A stretch of 64,000 nucleotides of DNA from Pinus tabuliformis. Taxonomy: Eukaryota > Streptophyta > Pinopsida > Pinales > Pinaceae. The translations under genes were made by a program, and so were the position numbers. The stretch's first letter is position 1, and every line of letters begins with the position of its first letter. Positions 1 through 10,191 of the stretch are shown one piece after another. The stretch covers positions 208,906,310 to 208,970,309 of the forward strand of contig CM062818.1 in assembly GCA_031772625.1 (NCBI GenBank), in the 5' to 3' direction. Below the pieces are notes generated by a model. The model did no database searches. It had not been told where the DNA came from and saw only the letters and a program-made list of their open reading frames with translations.

Positions 1-519
1 CTGGAAGGTAAAACTATTTGTATTGATCTTATGGTAGTCCAAGATCTCTAAGATTTCAATTTTCTCCTTGGGCGAGACTATGTCTATGCCATGAAAGTTG
101 TTGTATCGACACTCTTTCGCGTGATGTCCTTCCTTCACAATGGAAACATTGCGACGGTTGATCAGTTTTCATACATTGATCTTTCTTTGACTACCAGTCA
201 TCCGACACCCCTGAATATTCCTTATGTGGAAGCGGTACCTACCCTGCCACGGGTTAATTATGTGGCAACCTATCCCATGTTTTCAGTTACCGATGCAAGC
301 GATCCTCTCATTGTCTGCTCGACTTCTTTTGACTTAGATTTGGTAGCTGACATGGTCAAAACATCAATGGGGGAATTTGAATACGATTTTCTTATCCCTA
401 TTGATCCCCTTGACATGTGTTCCTTCCAGAGGATTGTTCTTCCATCTGATGAAGACCTTTTGGAAGCCATGATCAAGGGGTGTCCCTTGTCATGTGTTTC
501 TTCCATATGGAAGCCATGA
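1..519 (+). pseudogene. Gypsy aspartic-protease remnant (family X, left copy)
   Basis: Reading in the frame of position 1 gives a retropepsin C-terminal half: the stretch FNFLLGRDYVYAM at about 55-93 matches the usual LLGRDW(I/L)xAM motif of Ty3/gypsy proteases, and it is followed by the HNGNIATVDQ segment typical of these polyproteins. A TAA at 49-51 breaks the frame where related proteins usually have Gln (CAA to TAA). After the protease an acidic linker runs to a stop at 517-519. No reverse transcriptase follows, so the polymerase has been lost. The catalytic DSG lies upstream of the window. It probably belongs to the same element as the accessory ORF at 4.0-5.6 kb. Assignment to a gypsy protease is good; the exact lineage is not determined. 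Confidence 0.65.
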
Positions 520-532
520 AATAGATCCATAT

Positions 533-910
533 GAGGATAACTCTTTTACTATGTCAACCTCGTTAAAAAATGAAACATATCCTTTTGAGGATAGTTCTTT
601 TACTGTGTCAACCTCATTAAAAAATGAAACATATCCTTTTGAGGATAGTTTTTTTACTGTGTCAACCTCGTTAAAAAATAAAACAACCTCTTTTGAGGAT
701 AGTTCTTTTACTGTGTCAACCTCGTTAAAAAATGAAACAACCTCTTATGAGGATATTTCTTTTACTGTGTCAACCTCATTAAAAAATGAAACAAATATTT
801 ATGAGGATGGTTCTTTTCCTATGTCAACCTCGTTAAAAAATGAAATAGGTCCCATGAGCATAGTTCTTTTCCTATGTCAAGCTCGTTAAAAAATGAAACA
901 AATCCTCCCC
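533..910 (+). repeat. 54-bp tandem repeat, about seven copies
   Basis: The string GAGGATA recurs at 533, 587, 641, 695, 749 and 803, exactly 54 bp apart, and once more at 856 after a one-base loss. Each unit contains TCAACCTCGTTAAAAAATGA. Because 54 is a multiple of three the array is open for six units and would encode an 18-residue repeat with the core FTVSTSLKNET. The one-base deletion near 850 destroys the frame. It directly follows the protease remnant, in the place where polymerase would be expected. Confidence 0.9.
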
Positions 911-1920
911 TATTTGAGTTGAGTCTTTAACTAGATCTCATAAATGTTAAGTTGAGTCTTTTTGATCTCGTAAACAAGCCTTCATTTCATCCTCCTATTA
1001 GTAACTTGTAGTCTACTTAGGTGAATGAAATGAAGTTTGGGGGGCATGTGCCCTTGCAGTCATTATGTTGGGGGCATGAAAACTTATCTCAAGCACAATT
1101 TTTCCTATGTTTCAAGCTTGTGTAAAAATGAAACCTATCTTGAGTCCATTTCGGTTATTATTTTCAAGACTCGTTAAACTCATGAAAATCCTGAGCTCCT
1201 TTTGCTATCTTTTCATGCTCGTAAAACATACATGAAAATGCTGTGTTCTTTTTGTCTTAACCTGCTCGTTAATTAAATTGAAAGTTGGTAAGATGAGTAT
1301 ATTTTAATCATTTTTTCGAACTCGTTAAAACTTACGAAAAAGAGAAACCATGAAGTCCTCTTTTAAGCCCTTTTTAGACTCTTTCAAAATGAAAATATTG
1401 CCGAGTACTTGCTTGTTCGAACTCGTAAAAGTAAATGAACAATCGTCCACTCATTATAATTTTACCCCTTTTACGGACCGAGTTGGGACCGTTTACAAAA
1501 AAGGTATACGTTGAATGATAATGGTCAATAGAGTTCTCTCCCGCATTATTTTATCCTTTTTCGGGATCGAGGGACTAAATTTACGAAAAAGAACTTGATG
1601 GAGTCTACTTATGTTTTTCTTTTGACTCTCTAAAACTGAAAAATGTCGAGCTTTATTTTTTCTGGGCTCGTTAAAGTTTTATGGTAGAAGAACTGAATGA
1701 GTTTCATTTTTGTGTCTTTTTCGAACTCTTAAAAGAAAACAACATTGAGTTACTCCTTTATTGGACTCGTAAAAACTAAACAGTATAGGACCCGTTAAGC
1801 ATAACGGGACCAAACCACTCCTTCTTAGGGTTCGTTAAAAATACTAAGATGGACTCATCTAAAGGATGAGCTTACATGAAAAGCATATGTTATCCTCCTC
1901 AAGCTTGTAAAAAATAAAGA
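911..1920 (+). repeat. Degenerate CTCGTTAAAA-type repeat field
   Basis: After the 54-bp array the same core persists in decayed form at irregular 50-80 bp steps: variants of CTCGTTAAAA followed by an A-rich ATGAAA-like string appear near 1170, 1210, 1265, 1320, 1420, 1670, 1725, 1765, 1790, 1830 and 1905. No reading frame survives. It looks like an older part of the same tandem array, so the original array may have exceeded 1.3 kb. Confidence 0.55.
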
Positions 1921-3084
1921 GGTACTTTCCAGTAATGGTGAGGGAAAATTGAGAAGAAAGTTCGTTTCTTGTATTTCAGGTAGTATGTGGCTCTTGAACA
2001 TGACACTCCATCACATATCTATTCAGGTTGGGGAATCCATTTGTCTCACAGTTAATTGAACCTTATTAAAAGTATTCAGTTGGTTTTGGGTATTATCGTT
2101 GAGTCAAATGCTGCCAAGTCATTTTGTCGTGTCACTAATATGTTCAAGAGAAGTCTTAACCTCAGTTTAAATTACCTTGCAATTTGTTGCCTTCATTCGT
2201 GTTGGCCATCCTTGAGTCAGTCCTTGCAAACTATTTTCAAAACTTAATATCATGTTTCGAGTCATAGGATTTCCTATGATGAATCACTTCCTATTGACTT
2301 CAACTCATTATCTAGGAAGTTGATTTAGAAAACTTCAGTACCTTGAAGCCTGCATGCCTTAATGGCAGGTTTCTCACCTTCGACGATAGATTCACATCAT
2401 TTGCCTTTGATCAAATGATTCTATGAGTGTTCGACTTCAGATCACCTATTTACACTTCATATATTGTACTGGGAGTAGCTTGAGAGCCATTGTCATTATC
2501 GATGGTTTGTCTCACACTTGTTAACGACTCACATCATTGACTGGTAATCAAGTGGTTTTCTTCCATGTTCAACTTCAAGACATTTACTCTCATGGTTAGA
2601 TTTGTACTATGGATCGAGAGATGGAGATCAAGACCCTAGATCTAGTTTCATCCATCCAGGTTGCGAGGAGTTCTGTTTTCATTATTATACAGAAAGTTTT
2701 ATGTTTGATGGCTGCGTCCATCCTATATCTAATTTGAAATTATGCATTTCCATACTGTGCTTTAAGACTTTTATGTTATGAGTATGGGAATACCTACCTC
2801 AATGATGATTATTGCATTGTAATCCTCGATTGATTGTTGAGGTTTCCAACCATGATCTCTGATCCAATCCTTGATATGATAAAGTACTTCAGTCCTCAAA
2901 CCTTTCTAACTTCACACTTTAGGGGGCAATCTGTTACACATCATTTTATCACCATGACAAATAATCATCAAAATTGGATCTCTCACCATCCATCCAAGTG
3001 TCATGAAGCACTCCCTTCCAAGTAAACAACTTATATACCTTGAATAAAGTGGAATTTCTGGATCTCTTGGTACAAAACCCTGCT
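1921..3084. other. No gene seen; internal spacer of family X
   Basis: Only short accidental ORFs with no recognisable motif. Composition is ordinary AT-rich plant repeat DNA. It lies between the repeat field and the TGCGCA cluster, so it is probably non-coding internal sequence of the left family X copy. Confidence 0.5.
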
Positions 3085-3200
3085 TTTGAGCATCTGTGTG
3101 GTTTTGCTAAAGAAAAACCACACATGTGCAGTTTCTTCCACTGCAAAACTGCGCAGATCTGCGCTCTGTTTCTGAACAAAAACTGCGCAGGTCAATCAAT
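3085..3200. repeat. TGCGCA palindrome cluster, left copy
   Basis: A short stretch with repeated ACTGCGCAG and TCTGCGCT strings (3149-3195) plus ATGTGCAGT variants. It is the counterpart of larger clusters at 16.58-16.9, 17.64-17.95 and 33.24-33.56 kb, each lying upstream of the same accessory ORF. Confidence 0.55.
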
Positions 3201-4006
3201 AAAAAGTAAAAATAAAAAGTGAGATCTAGAAGCATTGTTGGGTGAATCATTCCCAACAGAAAGCCTCAAACTCATGTATATTTGAGCCTAACCTCATTTT
3301 TGATGGAACTAATTCCCATTCTTCAAGGAACCCTCATCCCTCTTTTAGTGGATCTCATCCTTGGACGAAGGATCTCAAACTAATTCCTTTTGGCCTATTT
3401 AATCATGCCATAGTTGGGGGAATTGGGGGAGGCTGCTGAGAGTAAGTTTATGCTAGAGTAATCAGGTTGGAGAGATTATCATTCTTGGAGAGGATTGAGA
3501 TCAATGGGAGGAGCTTCACAACATCAAGGCACAGGTTTTGTAGCTCCTTTATGTTTATGAAATTAATACAAACAAGTGTTTCTTCTCACTTCATTTTTTA
3601 ATGGATTAATTGATCAATTTCATGGATGGTTTATGTTATTTATACTCTTCTATTGGTACGATGTTATTTATATTTTTTCAATGGAATGATGTTTGTTACT
3701 AGTCTCCTTGATTACCAGTTTTAATTATTGAATCATTTATGCTACATATGCCTTTGATCCCTTGTTGTTTCCATGTGTGCAAGTCTAGATTCAAGCATGG
3801 AGGAGCTGCACTAAAGCACAAAGAGGGATATTCATCAAGCATGTCATAATAAGGTATGAATTTCCATTTCTCACCTTGTTAGCTTTGATTCAAGAAAATA
3901 TAGATTTAGGGAAGGAATTAGCTTGATTGTTTTTTTGTTTCTAGTTTCATTTTAAGATCTAGGGAGATTTCTCTTGTCACCAGGAGGAATTTATCTTCTT
4001 AACAAC
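3201..4006. other. No gene seen; leader before accessory ORF
   Basis: Short ORFs only. This stretch does not align by eye with the sequence upstream of the accessory ORF in the right copy (18.0-18.2 kb). Homology between the two copies starts at the ATGAAGATCACATGG string at 4007, so the N-terminal part of the ORF seen at 18119 has been replaced or lost here. Confidence 0.5.
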
Positions 4007-5578
4007 ATGAAGATCACATGGCAATAAATAAAGGATATATTTACAGGGACTTTCAAGGAATATCTAGAGGACCATCAAGTCTATGTCAACGTTCATAAGT
4101 CAGGCTTGTACAAGGTTGCATGCAGGTACCCCGCCTTCCCGTGCGTGGATGTCATTCACTAGGTTGTTTCACATACTGATCCTGAGAAGATGAGATTGAG
4201 TAGCACCAGTGGAACAAAACTTTCCACCTTCAGGAAGGAAAACTACCATAAGATGTATCACTTTCCATAGCCAGTGAACTACATGGATGCACTATTCTTC
4301 AATCCCAACAACAATGTGAAGTCAAGAGATATCTTGAAGTGTTGGGTAAAAGAGCCATCGAATTTGAAGACAAAACCCAGCTAGATCTACATTAAAAAGT
4401 CATCCAGGAAGGCTTAACAACTCCTGGTCATCTTTGCATGTCGCTTGTATGGCCAAGATAGCACGAAGACCTTCCCGCAGATTTGGGTTGTTAGGTTGGA
4501 TCAGTTGGAAAATGAAGGAAGGATTTTCAATTGGTCGGACATGTTGGCTCTTCAACTAAAAATTCATGTGCCAAATGCTCGAAATTTTCCTAAGGATGGA
4601 AAAGCAAGATTCTATATGTCTGCTTACCTGCTTGATGCAATATGTGCCCAACAAGCGTTACCTGGCATGGGTTGGACATGGACACCATCAGAAGAAGCTA
4701 TGAATGTTTATTGCAAGTTTCTCTATGAGTGTAGCTACCAAGGAGTCATGATGAGTTTGTCTGACCACTTCATCACCCCGCTGTACAGGATGATATTTTA
4801 ATAGGACCCACCTTACATGTCCCAGGAAGTGATGCAAGAATTGTTCAACATTACAGATTGGAAAGCCTCACCCGGTGGCACCTTGATCATGATGTTTGTC
4901 ATGGAGAAGCCTTCGCATGGGCTACTGAGGTTTTCCATAGACAATTTGGTCATGCAAGAGGTTGCATACCACATCTCCATAGGGTTATCAGAAGGACTGT
5001 ACAGGAGGAAGAAGGTATCATGGCCCACTCTTCCTTTGCAGATTGGGTTGTACAAAATGCGTACCTTTGAAGGATGAAGATGTCGAGGCTGAGGACTTGA
5101 ATAAGTTCAGGTTTAGCACCAAGAGTTTCAATCTGTATGATCTACACTGCATATACAAGAACCACGGTGTGAAGGTGTACTTCCCATGGGTCCATGACAC
5201 ATGTCATTAGCCGGAGGAAGATCCTTGGAGGTATTGCTATAACTCCTCTAGGCTCAATGAAATAGTCTTTATGGTTGTAGAATGGAAAGAGGCATTGCAG
5301 TCAACAGCACCACAGGAAGCAACAACAACAACAATAGTGAGGATAAAATCGACACAAGACAAAGGTAAGAGGAATATTGTTGATAACACAAAGGCTGAGC
5401 AAAGATACAAGTTCAAAGAAGATCCATTTGTTGAGAGAATAGCTTTGGAGATAGATGCAAAGAGGCGACAACGTGACAGGAGAGTAGCGTAGAGAGATTC
5501 CAAGCTCGGTATTAGTTCATCACCGAAGATCATCGCGAGGAGGTTACCGAGTTGGTATTTCCTCAAGACCCCAAGTAA
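4007..5578 (+). pseudogene. Accessory ORF of family X, shortened copy A
   Basis: Homologue of the long ORF at 18119-21144 (copy B) and of the minus-strand ORF at 30098-33108 (copy C). Conserved blocks seen here include WVVRLDQLENEGR, FNWSDMLALQLKIHV and LLDAICAQQALPGMGWTWT in 4445-4800, then PGGTL and NLVMQEVAYHIS in 4817-5000. Stops and frameshifts break it; TAG near 4383 and the TAG at about 5490 are shared with copy B. Between about 5490 and 5500 it lacks some 1.35 kb present in copy B (about 19713-21062), removing the charged and coiled-coil part, while the C-terminal VTELVFPQDP-like end is kept before a TAA at 5576-5578. The function is unknown to me. Family membership is strong; the start is truncated. 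Confidence 0.7.
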
Positions 5579-6523
5579 TGTGTTTGTATTTTCAAGCTGA
5601 CTCAAGTCTTTTATTACCAAATGGGTATATGTGGAACTTGTATCATTATTGTAAATATGTTGTAAAATGAAATTCCAAGTGTCATTATTGGAATGAAAAC
5701 AATCATATGTAATGTAAAAGAGTTATATGTAATGAAGTTGAAGAGTCATGAGGATAGTCCAAGAGTCAACGGGGAATTTCAAGGGTCACCCCACCCATTT
5801 CTATATATAGAACCTCATAACTCATAGTAGAGGCCTTTGGGAGCTAAGATTTTGGCTAGGCATTGCTTAAAGGAGGCTTGGAGAGTATTGTGATGAGCCT
5901 TGGCTTCTCCACAACGTAGAGCGAGTACATCTCTTTGGAGGAGCAGGCAGTTTTGACTGTAATGTTGCATTAATGGGGGTAGTGGCTGTCACTAGTGTAT
6001 GTATGGATGGAACTTTCACTATATATATATATATATAAAACAGAGCCAACACGTCTTCATGCATATGTTGCTATTGTAGTTCAACTATTCTACTTACTGT
6101 AGCAATGTATGTTTCTTAACTTACGCATTGGTGTATGAACTATTTTGTATACAATTGTATGAATATTGTTGAGGTTGTGTTGTTGGTTTAACCCGTCACT
6201 TTGGATTGTGGAATATTATTCTTTCCATCTTATGATGTCATTCAACTTGTGTGTTCCTTTCAGGTTGCGTACTATTACAGGCTTCTAAGGACACACTTCC
6301 TCCCCCCAGTGTGTTACAACTCCCATGCATCTCACTTGACTCACTGCAAGGTCACACACTTGCTTCCGAAAAAGATATCACACTTACCTCTACATGCTAT
6401 CGCAGTCAAGGCATTGCTTTACTACCCACTGCTGGGACTCCTATTCCAAACAGTATGAGGTCTAGTTGGGACTTATTACTGCGGAGATCCCCTGACATGT
6501 TGGTAGGTCCAACACCGTCAACA
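5579..6523 (+). repeat. LTR of family X (shared by left and right internal regions)
   Basis: About 945 bp closely similar to 21145-22151 and to the split minus-strand copy at 22344-22911 plus 29740-30097. It ends in TCAACA at 6523 and is followed four bases later by a primer-binding site. The left edge is inferred from where the three copies start to be alignable after the ORF stop; it begins TGTGTTTG. No polypurine tract is evident just before it, so the 5' edge is uncertain. Contains a TATA box and a (TA)n tract near 6021-6040. It has an accessory ORF on one side and PBS plus gag on the other, so it acts as both 3' and 5' LTR. Confidence 0.7.
5801..5810 (+). promoter_or_regulatory. LTR TATA box
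   Basis: CTATATATAG followed by AACCTCATAACTCA. The downstream string CCTCATAACTCA is kept after the TATA-like sequence in all three family X LTRs (also 21368 plus and 29871 minus), which marks the likely transcription start region. Confidence 0.6.
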
Positions 6524-6527
6524 TTTC

Positions 6528-6546
6528 TGGCACTAGAAGGAGGGCC
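6528..6546 (+). other. Primer-binding site of family X
   Basis: TGGCACTAGAAGGAGGGCC, four bases after the LTR end. The minus-strand copy at 22320-22337 has TGGTGCTAGAAGGAGGGC in the same place. The string resembles the primer-binding sites of Tat-type plant gypsy elements; the matching tRNA was not determined. Confidence 0.6.
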
Positions 6547-6568
6547 AGATGACAAGCTATGTCATCAA

Positions 6569-6573
6569 AGTCG
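6569..6573. repeat. Target-site duplication (left copy, AGTCG)
   Basis: AGTCG immediately precedes the LTR TG at 6574. Confidence 0.9.
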
Positions 6574-8187
6574 TGTTGGAAATAATACTGAGAGGGGGGG
6601 TGAATCAGTATTATCTAATCAATTGAACTTTTTCAATTTCATACTCAGATTCATATATGCTACTTCAGTTAAGTATACCCACGTATATACGCGACTGTGT
6701 CTATTGCAACTAGCGTATAACCATTAAACTCATGATTCAGTTATGTGATCTTCAATGGATGCATCAGAACATTATTAGCCATATTAACAGTCAACAGTAG
6801 CAGTAAAACAGATAGATCAACACACATAAGCAACACACATGAACACCATGATATAAGGTGGAAACCCAATGTGGGTGAAAACCACCTGCTGCAATTCGTT
6901 TCTATCTTCCTTTATTAAGAAACTTCTTTTACAATGTACTGGTGCAGTCCTTTACCAGCACGCAGGCTACAACCTGCAGAATGCTACAACCTTCTCTCGT
7001 TCTCCAGACTCTCCTGGAAGGGAGCTCCAACCCCCTTTTCTCTTGTACTAGCTAAGATAATAGTACGTAGGCACCGGCCTACAATCTTCTCTCCTCCGGG
7101 TACCACGTTTCATACATTTTCAGACTAGATACTCTTGAAGCACAACACATAATCTGAAAGGCCACGTTTCATCCAATTTTCATACTGGACCCATAACTAT
7201 CATTGAAGCTCAAAACAATCACTACTAGCATCATCAATTTCTGAATCACTAAAATACTGAAACCCTGTCAACAACACAGTCACCAGAACACAAAGCAGAC
7301 ACAGAACTCTGCAAAATCAATCAGACCCAACTGCAACTTCAAACATCAAACTTCAAAATGTATACGCTATTACAATGAATCAAACCCGCGTACATACACG
7401 CTTTTTCCAAGGCCAACCCGCTTATAGATCTAAAAATATTTTCTTATAACTTTGCAGCTGTATCAGACATCCGTCATACTCATAACATTTATAGAACATC
7501 ACATGCGTCAGTATGCAGATCTAGAATAAGCATAATCAACCATATAAAGATAGTTCATTTCAAACCATTTGATCCCGATCTCTCCTTAGTTCTTGTTCTC
7601 CATCAACCGGTGAGATCCCTCCTTAGCTCAGATCAAGCAATGCATCATCAACCCATAACCTGCATATTGGATCTCATACTTCATCAGATATTCAAGACTT
7701 TTTGAATGCCCTTGCCTAATGATCTTCCTCTCCTTTTATAGTCTTAGGCCTTGCTCAATACCACGGACCAAAACCATAATAAAGCAATACCATTGACCCA
7801 ATACTTGGGATCAACACTTATGGGTGTAATACCACGGACCCAAAAATAAGCTTTCCGACATGTACGCGCTTTTCCGTGCATGAAACTGCGTGTATACCCT
7901 ACTTGGTATATATCGAACCTGCATATACGCGACTTGGTATATAGTGAACCTGCGTATACCTGTGTGTATACCCTACTTGGTGTATAGCGAACCTGCATAT
8001 ACGCGACTTGGTATATAGTGAACCTGCATGTATACCCTACTTGGTATATAGTGAACCTGTGTATACACTCTTCTTTCTTCATTCTTTGTAGTCTGATCAT
8101 TAATTCTTTGCTACTGATCTGCTGCACTATGATCTACCATCTGTGTGAGTTGCCATCAAGGACAACACTTGTCTCATAATGCCAACA
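6574..8187 (-). repeat. 3' LTR of the TR-GAG element
   Basis: 1,614 bp. It lacks a 28-bp segment present in the other LTR near 13053-13080; that gap accounts exactly for the length difference of the pair. It contains a tandem repeat rich in TATACGCGAC (7886-8066) and further single copies of this CpG-containing motif. Confidence 0.92.
7886..8066 (-). repeat. Tandem repeat with TATACGCGAC core in LTR
   Basis: About six 29-36 bp units alternating CTTGGTATATAG, GAACCTGCGTATA and TATACGCGACTTGG or TATACCCTACTTGG. The counterpart in the other LTR is 13130-13310, where several CATATA sites read CGTATA, showing decay at CpG. Confidence 0.85.
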
Positions 8188-8201
8188 ATCTCCCCCTTTG
8201 G
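8188..8201 (-). other. Polypurine tract of the TR-GAG element
   Basis: On the minus strand CCAAAGGGGGAGAT directly precedes the LTR start TGTTGGCATTATGAG. This is the typical copia-like PPT/LTR junction. Confidence 0.85.
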
Positions 8202-10191
8202 ACTTGATGGCAAAGCTAACTTGTCGTACTTAGAACTTGATCTTCTTATTCCTTTGAGCTACCCTGCATCCCATGCATTTAGTCACATCTGTAGATTGAT
8301 CTAGTTATATGTAAGTGAGATGTTCTTCTATGAGAGGGTTGCCATCAAGTACAACACATGCATCATAATGCCAACAATCTCCCCCTTTGGACTTGATGGA
8401 AACAACACCAAATCACTCTCCCCCTTTGACATCAAGGGCAAAGGGCAAACCAAGATATTCTCTTTCCAAGATAAGCATTCCGCTATTCATACTCCCCTGA
8501 GTGCCTGCTGAAATTTCTGAATGAGCTCCCCCTTTGTATATGCCAAGGTGTACCAATCTGTCCATGCTCCCCCTGAGTACATGTTGAGTCTCTGCACTGC
8601 TGAAGTGTGCTATTCATGCTCCCCCTGACTGTAGGCAAGATCTGCAAAAATATGTTCTACAAGAAGAACATGACTCTATCATAAATGACCTTCCTATCAC
8701 CAAAGACTCATACATACATCCATCTCTCAACCAAGTGAGGATATACAAAAATTGACTCATCCACCCAACCAAGTGGGGATGCATCGAAAGTTTACACATG
8801 ATAAAACAAGAACATTACATCTTCATCCCAAGCATAGTGGGGAAACCAATATAGACCGTTACATGACCTTGACAACATAAAAGATATACATGACATAGAG
8901 ACGAAATATCTAGAGCAAGACTCATGAAAGTCACCAATAACTGATAGCAACAGCATCTGTCAAACACTTTTTAGATCAGCAACCATGATCTCCTTCTGTT
9001 CTCCATCTGACTCTGTTCCACCTGAAACCAACAACAACTGTGAACTAGAACCAAAAGCTTCTAAGGTAATGCCAACAATGCATTATTAGAAGTTAATCTG
9101 CTCCCCTTGAAGCTGTGCCAAATGGTCTCTGTCAGACCCATATCAGACTATCTTCAATCAGAGTTTGCCCCTACTGATATCCTTCAAAACTCCATATACG
9201 CGACTGTATCTGCAGAAACAGGCGTATATACGCGGATATGCCTTGTAAAAATCGCGTACAACCAGTTCTAGATCGACTTGTAAATGTCCTGTAACAAGGT
9301 ATGTCTGAACATAGATGTCAACTCATCCTTTTAAAACATCATCATGAAATCATTCACATTATATCATATGTGAAATCACCATAGCCATTTCATCAACATC
9401 AAGCTCTACATGATCCAAATATCATTACTTGGGAACACCTGCATCAATCAACATATGTAAGTATCAACCTATCATCATATAGATCATGTCTCCAACAAAG
9501 TGACTTTGAGTAGTCATCCATGTATCAGCACTATGTATCTTGAGCTCGAGCTCATTTGACAAAACTTCTTGATATATCATCAACAACAACAATCCACATG
9601 AGTGCCTGCATCATAACTGTATGATCTTTATGCATATGACGACAGAAGCATATGAGTGACTCATCATCAAGTGAGGAAGATGTGTATTCAAGCTTTGTAC
9701 TTCTCCTTATCCTTATGAAGATCACCATGTAAGCACCATATATGCATCATCAAAGAATCAACCATAAATCTGATCTGAACATCTACTATGTAACCCCAAG
9801 AATGAGATTTTATCATAGACAAATCACAACCACATCATAGCAAGATATATCATCATCACCAAGGACTATTAACCATAATGCCAACAATGCATTATTAAAG
9901 GCATATGCTCCCCCTCAACCTGTGCCCTCTGTTAGATCTGATCATGCATATATCAACAATAAGCATCAAGACATCATCATCATCAAGTTAGGATCAAAAC
10001 ACTTCTAGACATCTAACAAGTATCAAAACATTTCCACACATCCTCAACAGACTGTAACTATTAACCAATAGAGCAAATAATGGACTGAATCATATCAGAT
10101 CCTTTTTCTGAGCCTGTCCCCACTGCTTTTCCTCAGACTGACATATACGCGACTTTGCAGGGTCTAACTCGCATATATACGCGACTTCCCT
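8202..10191. other. Non-coding internal region of the TR-GAG element
   Basis: About 2 kb between the gag ORF stop and the PPT with no credible ORF. It carries isolated copies of the LTR motif TATACGCG (near 9193, 9226, 10141 and 10174) and many ATCATCA/CATATG-rich stretches. In an autonomous relative this would be where pol lies. Confidence 0.7.
8338..8399 (-). repeat. Internal duplicate of LTR end plus PPT
   Basis: Sixty-two bases that copy 8149-8210 with about six mismatches, including the LTR terminus AATGCCAACA and the CTCCCCCTTTGG polypyrimidine tract. Further CTCCCCCT tracts follow near 8416, 8525, 8569 and 8618, and AATGCCAACAATG strings recur near 9070 and 9870. Confidence 0.85.

Noticed and set aside
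533..910. Possible CRISPR-like array
   Set aside because: Units are contiguous with no unique spacers and the context is a plant retrotransposon.
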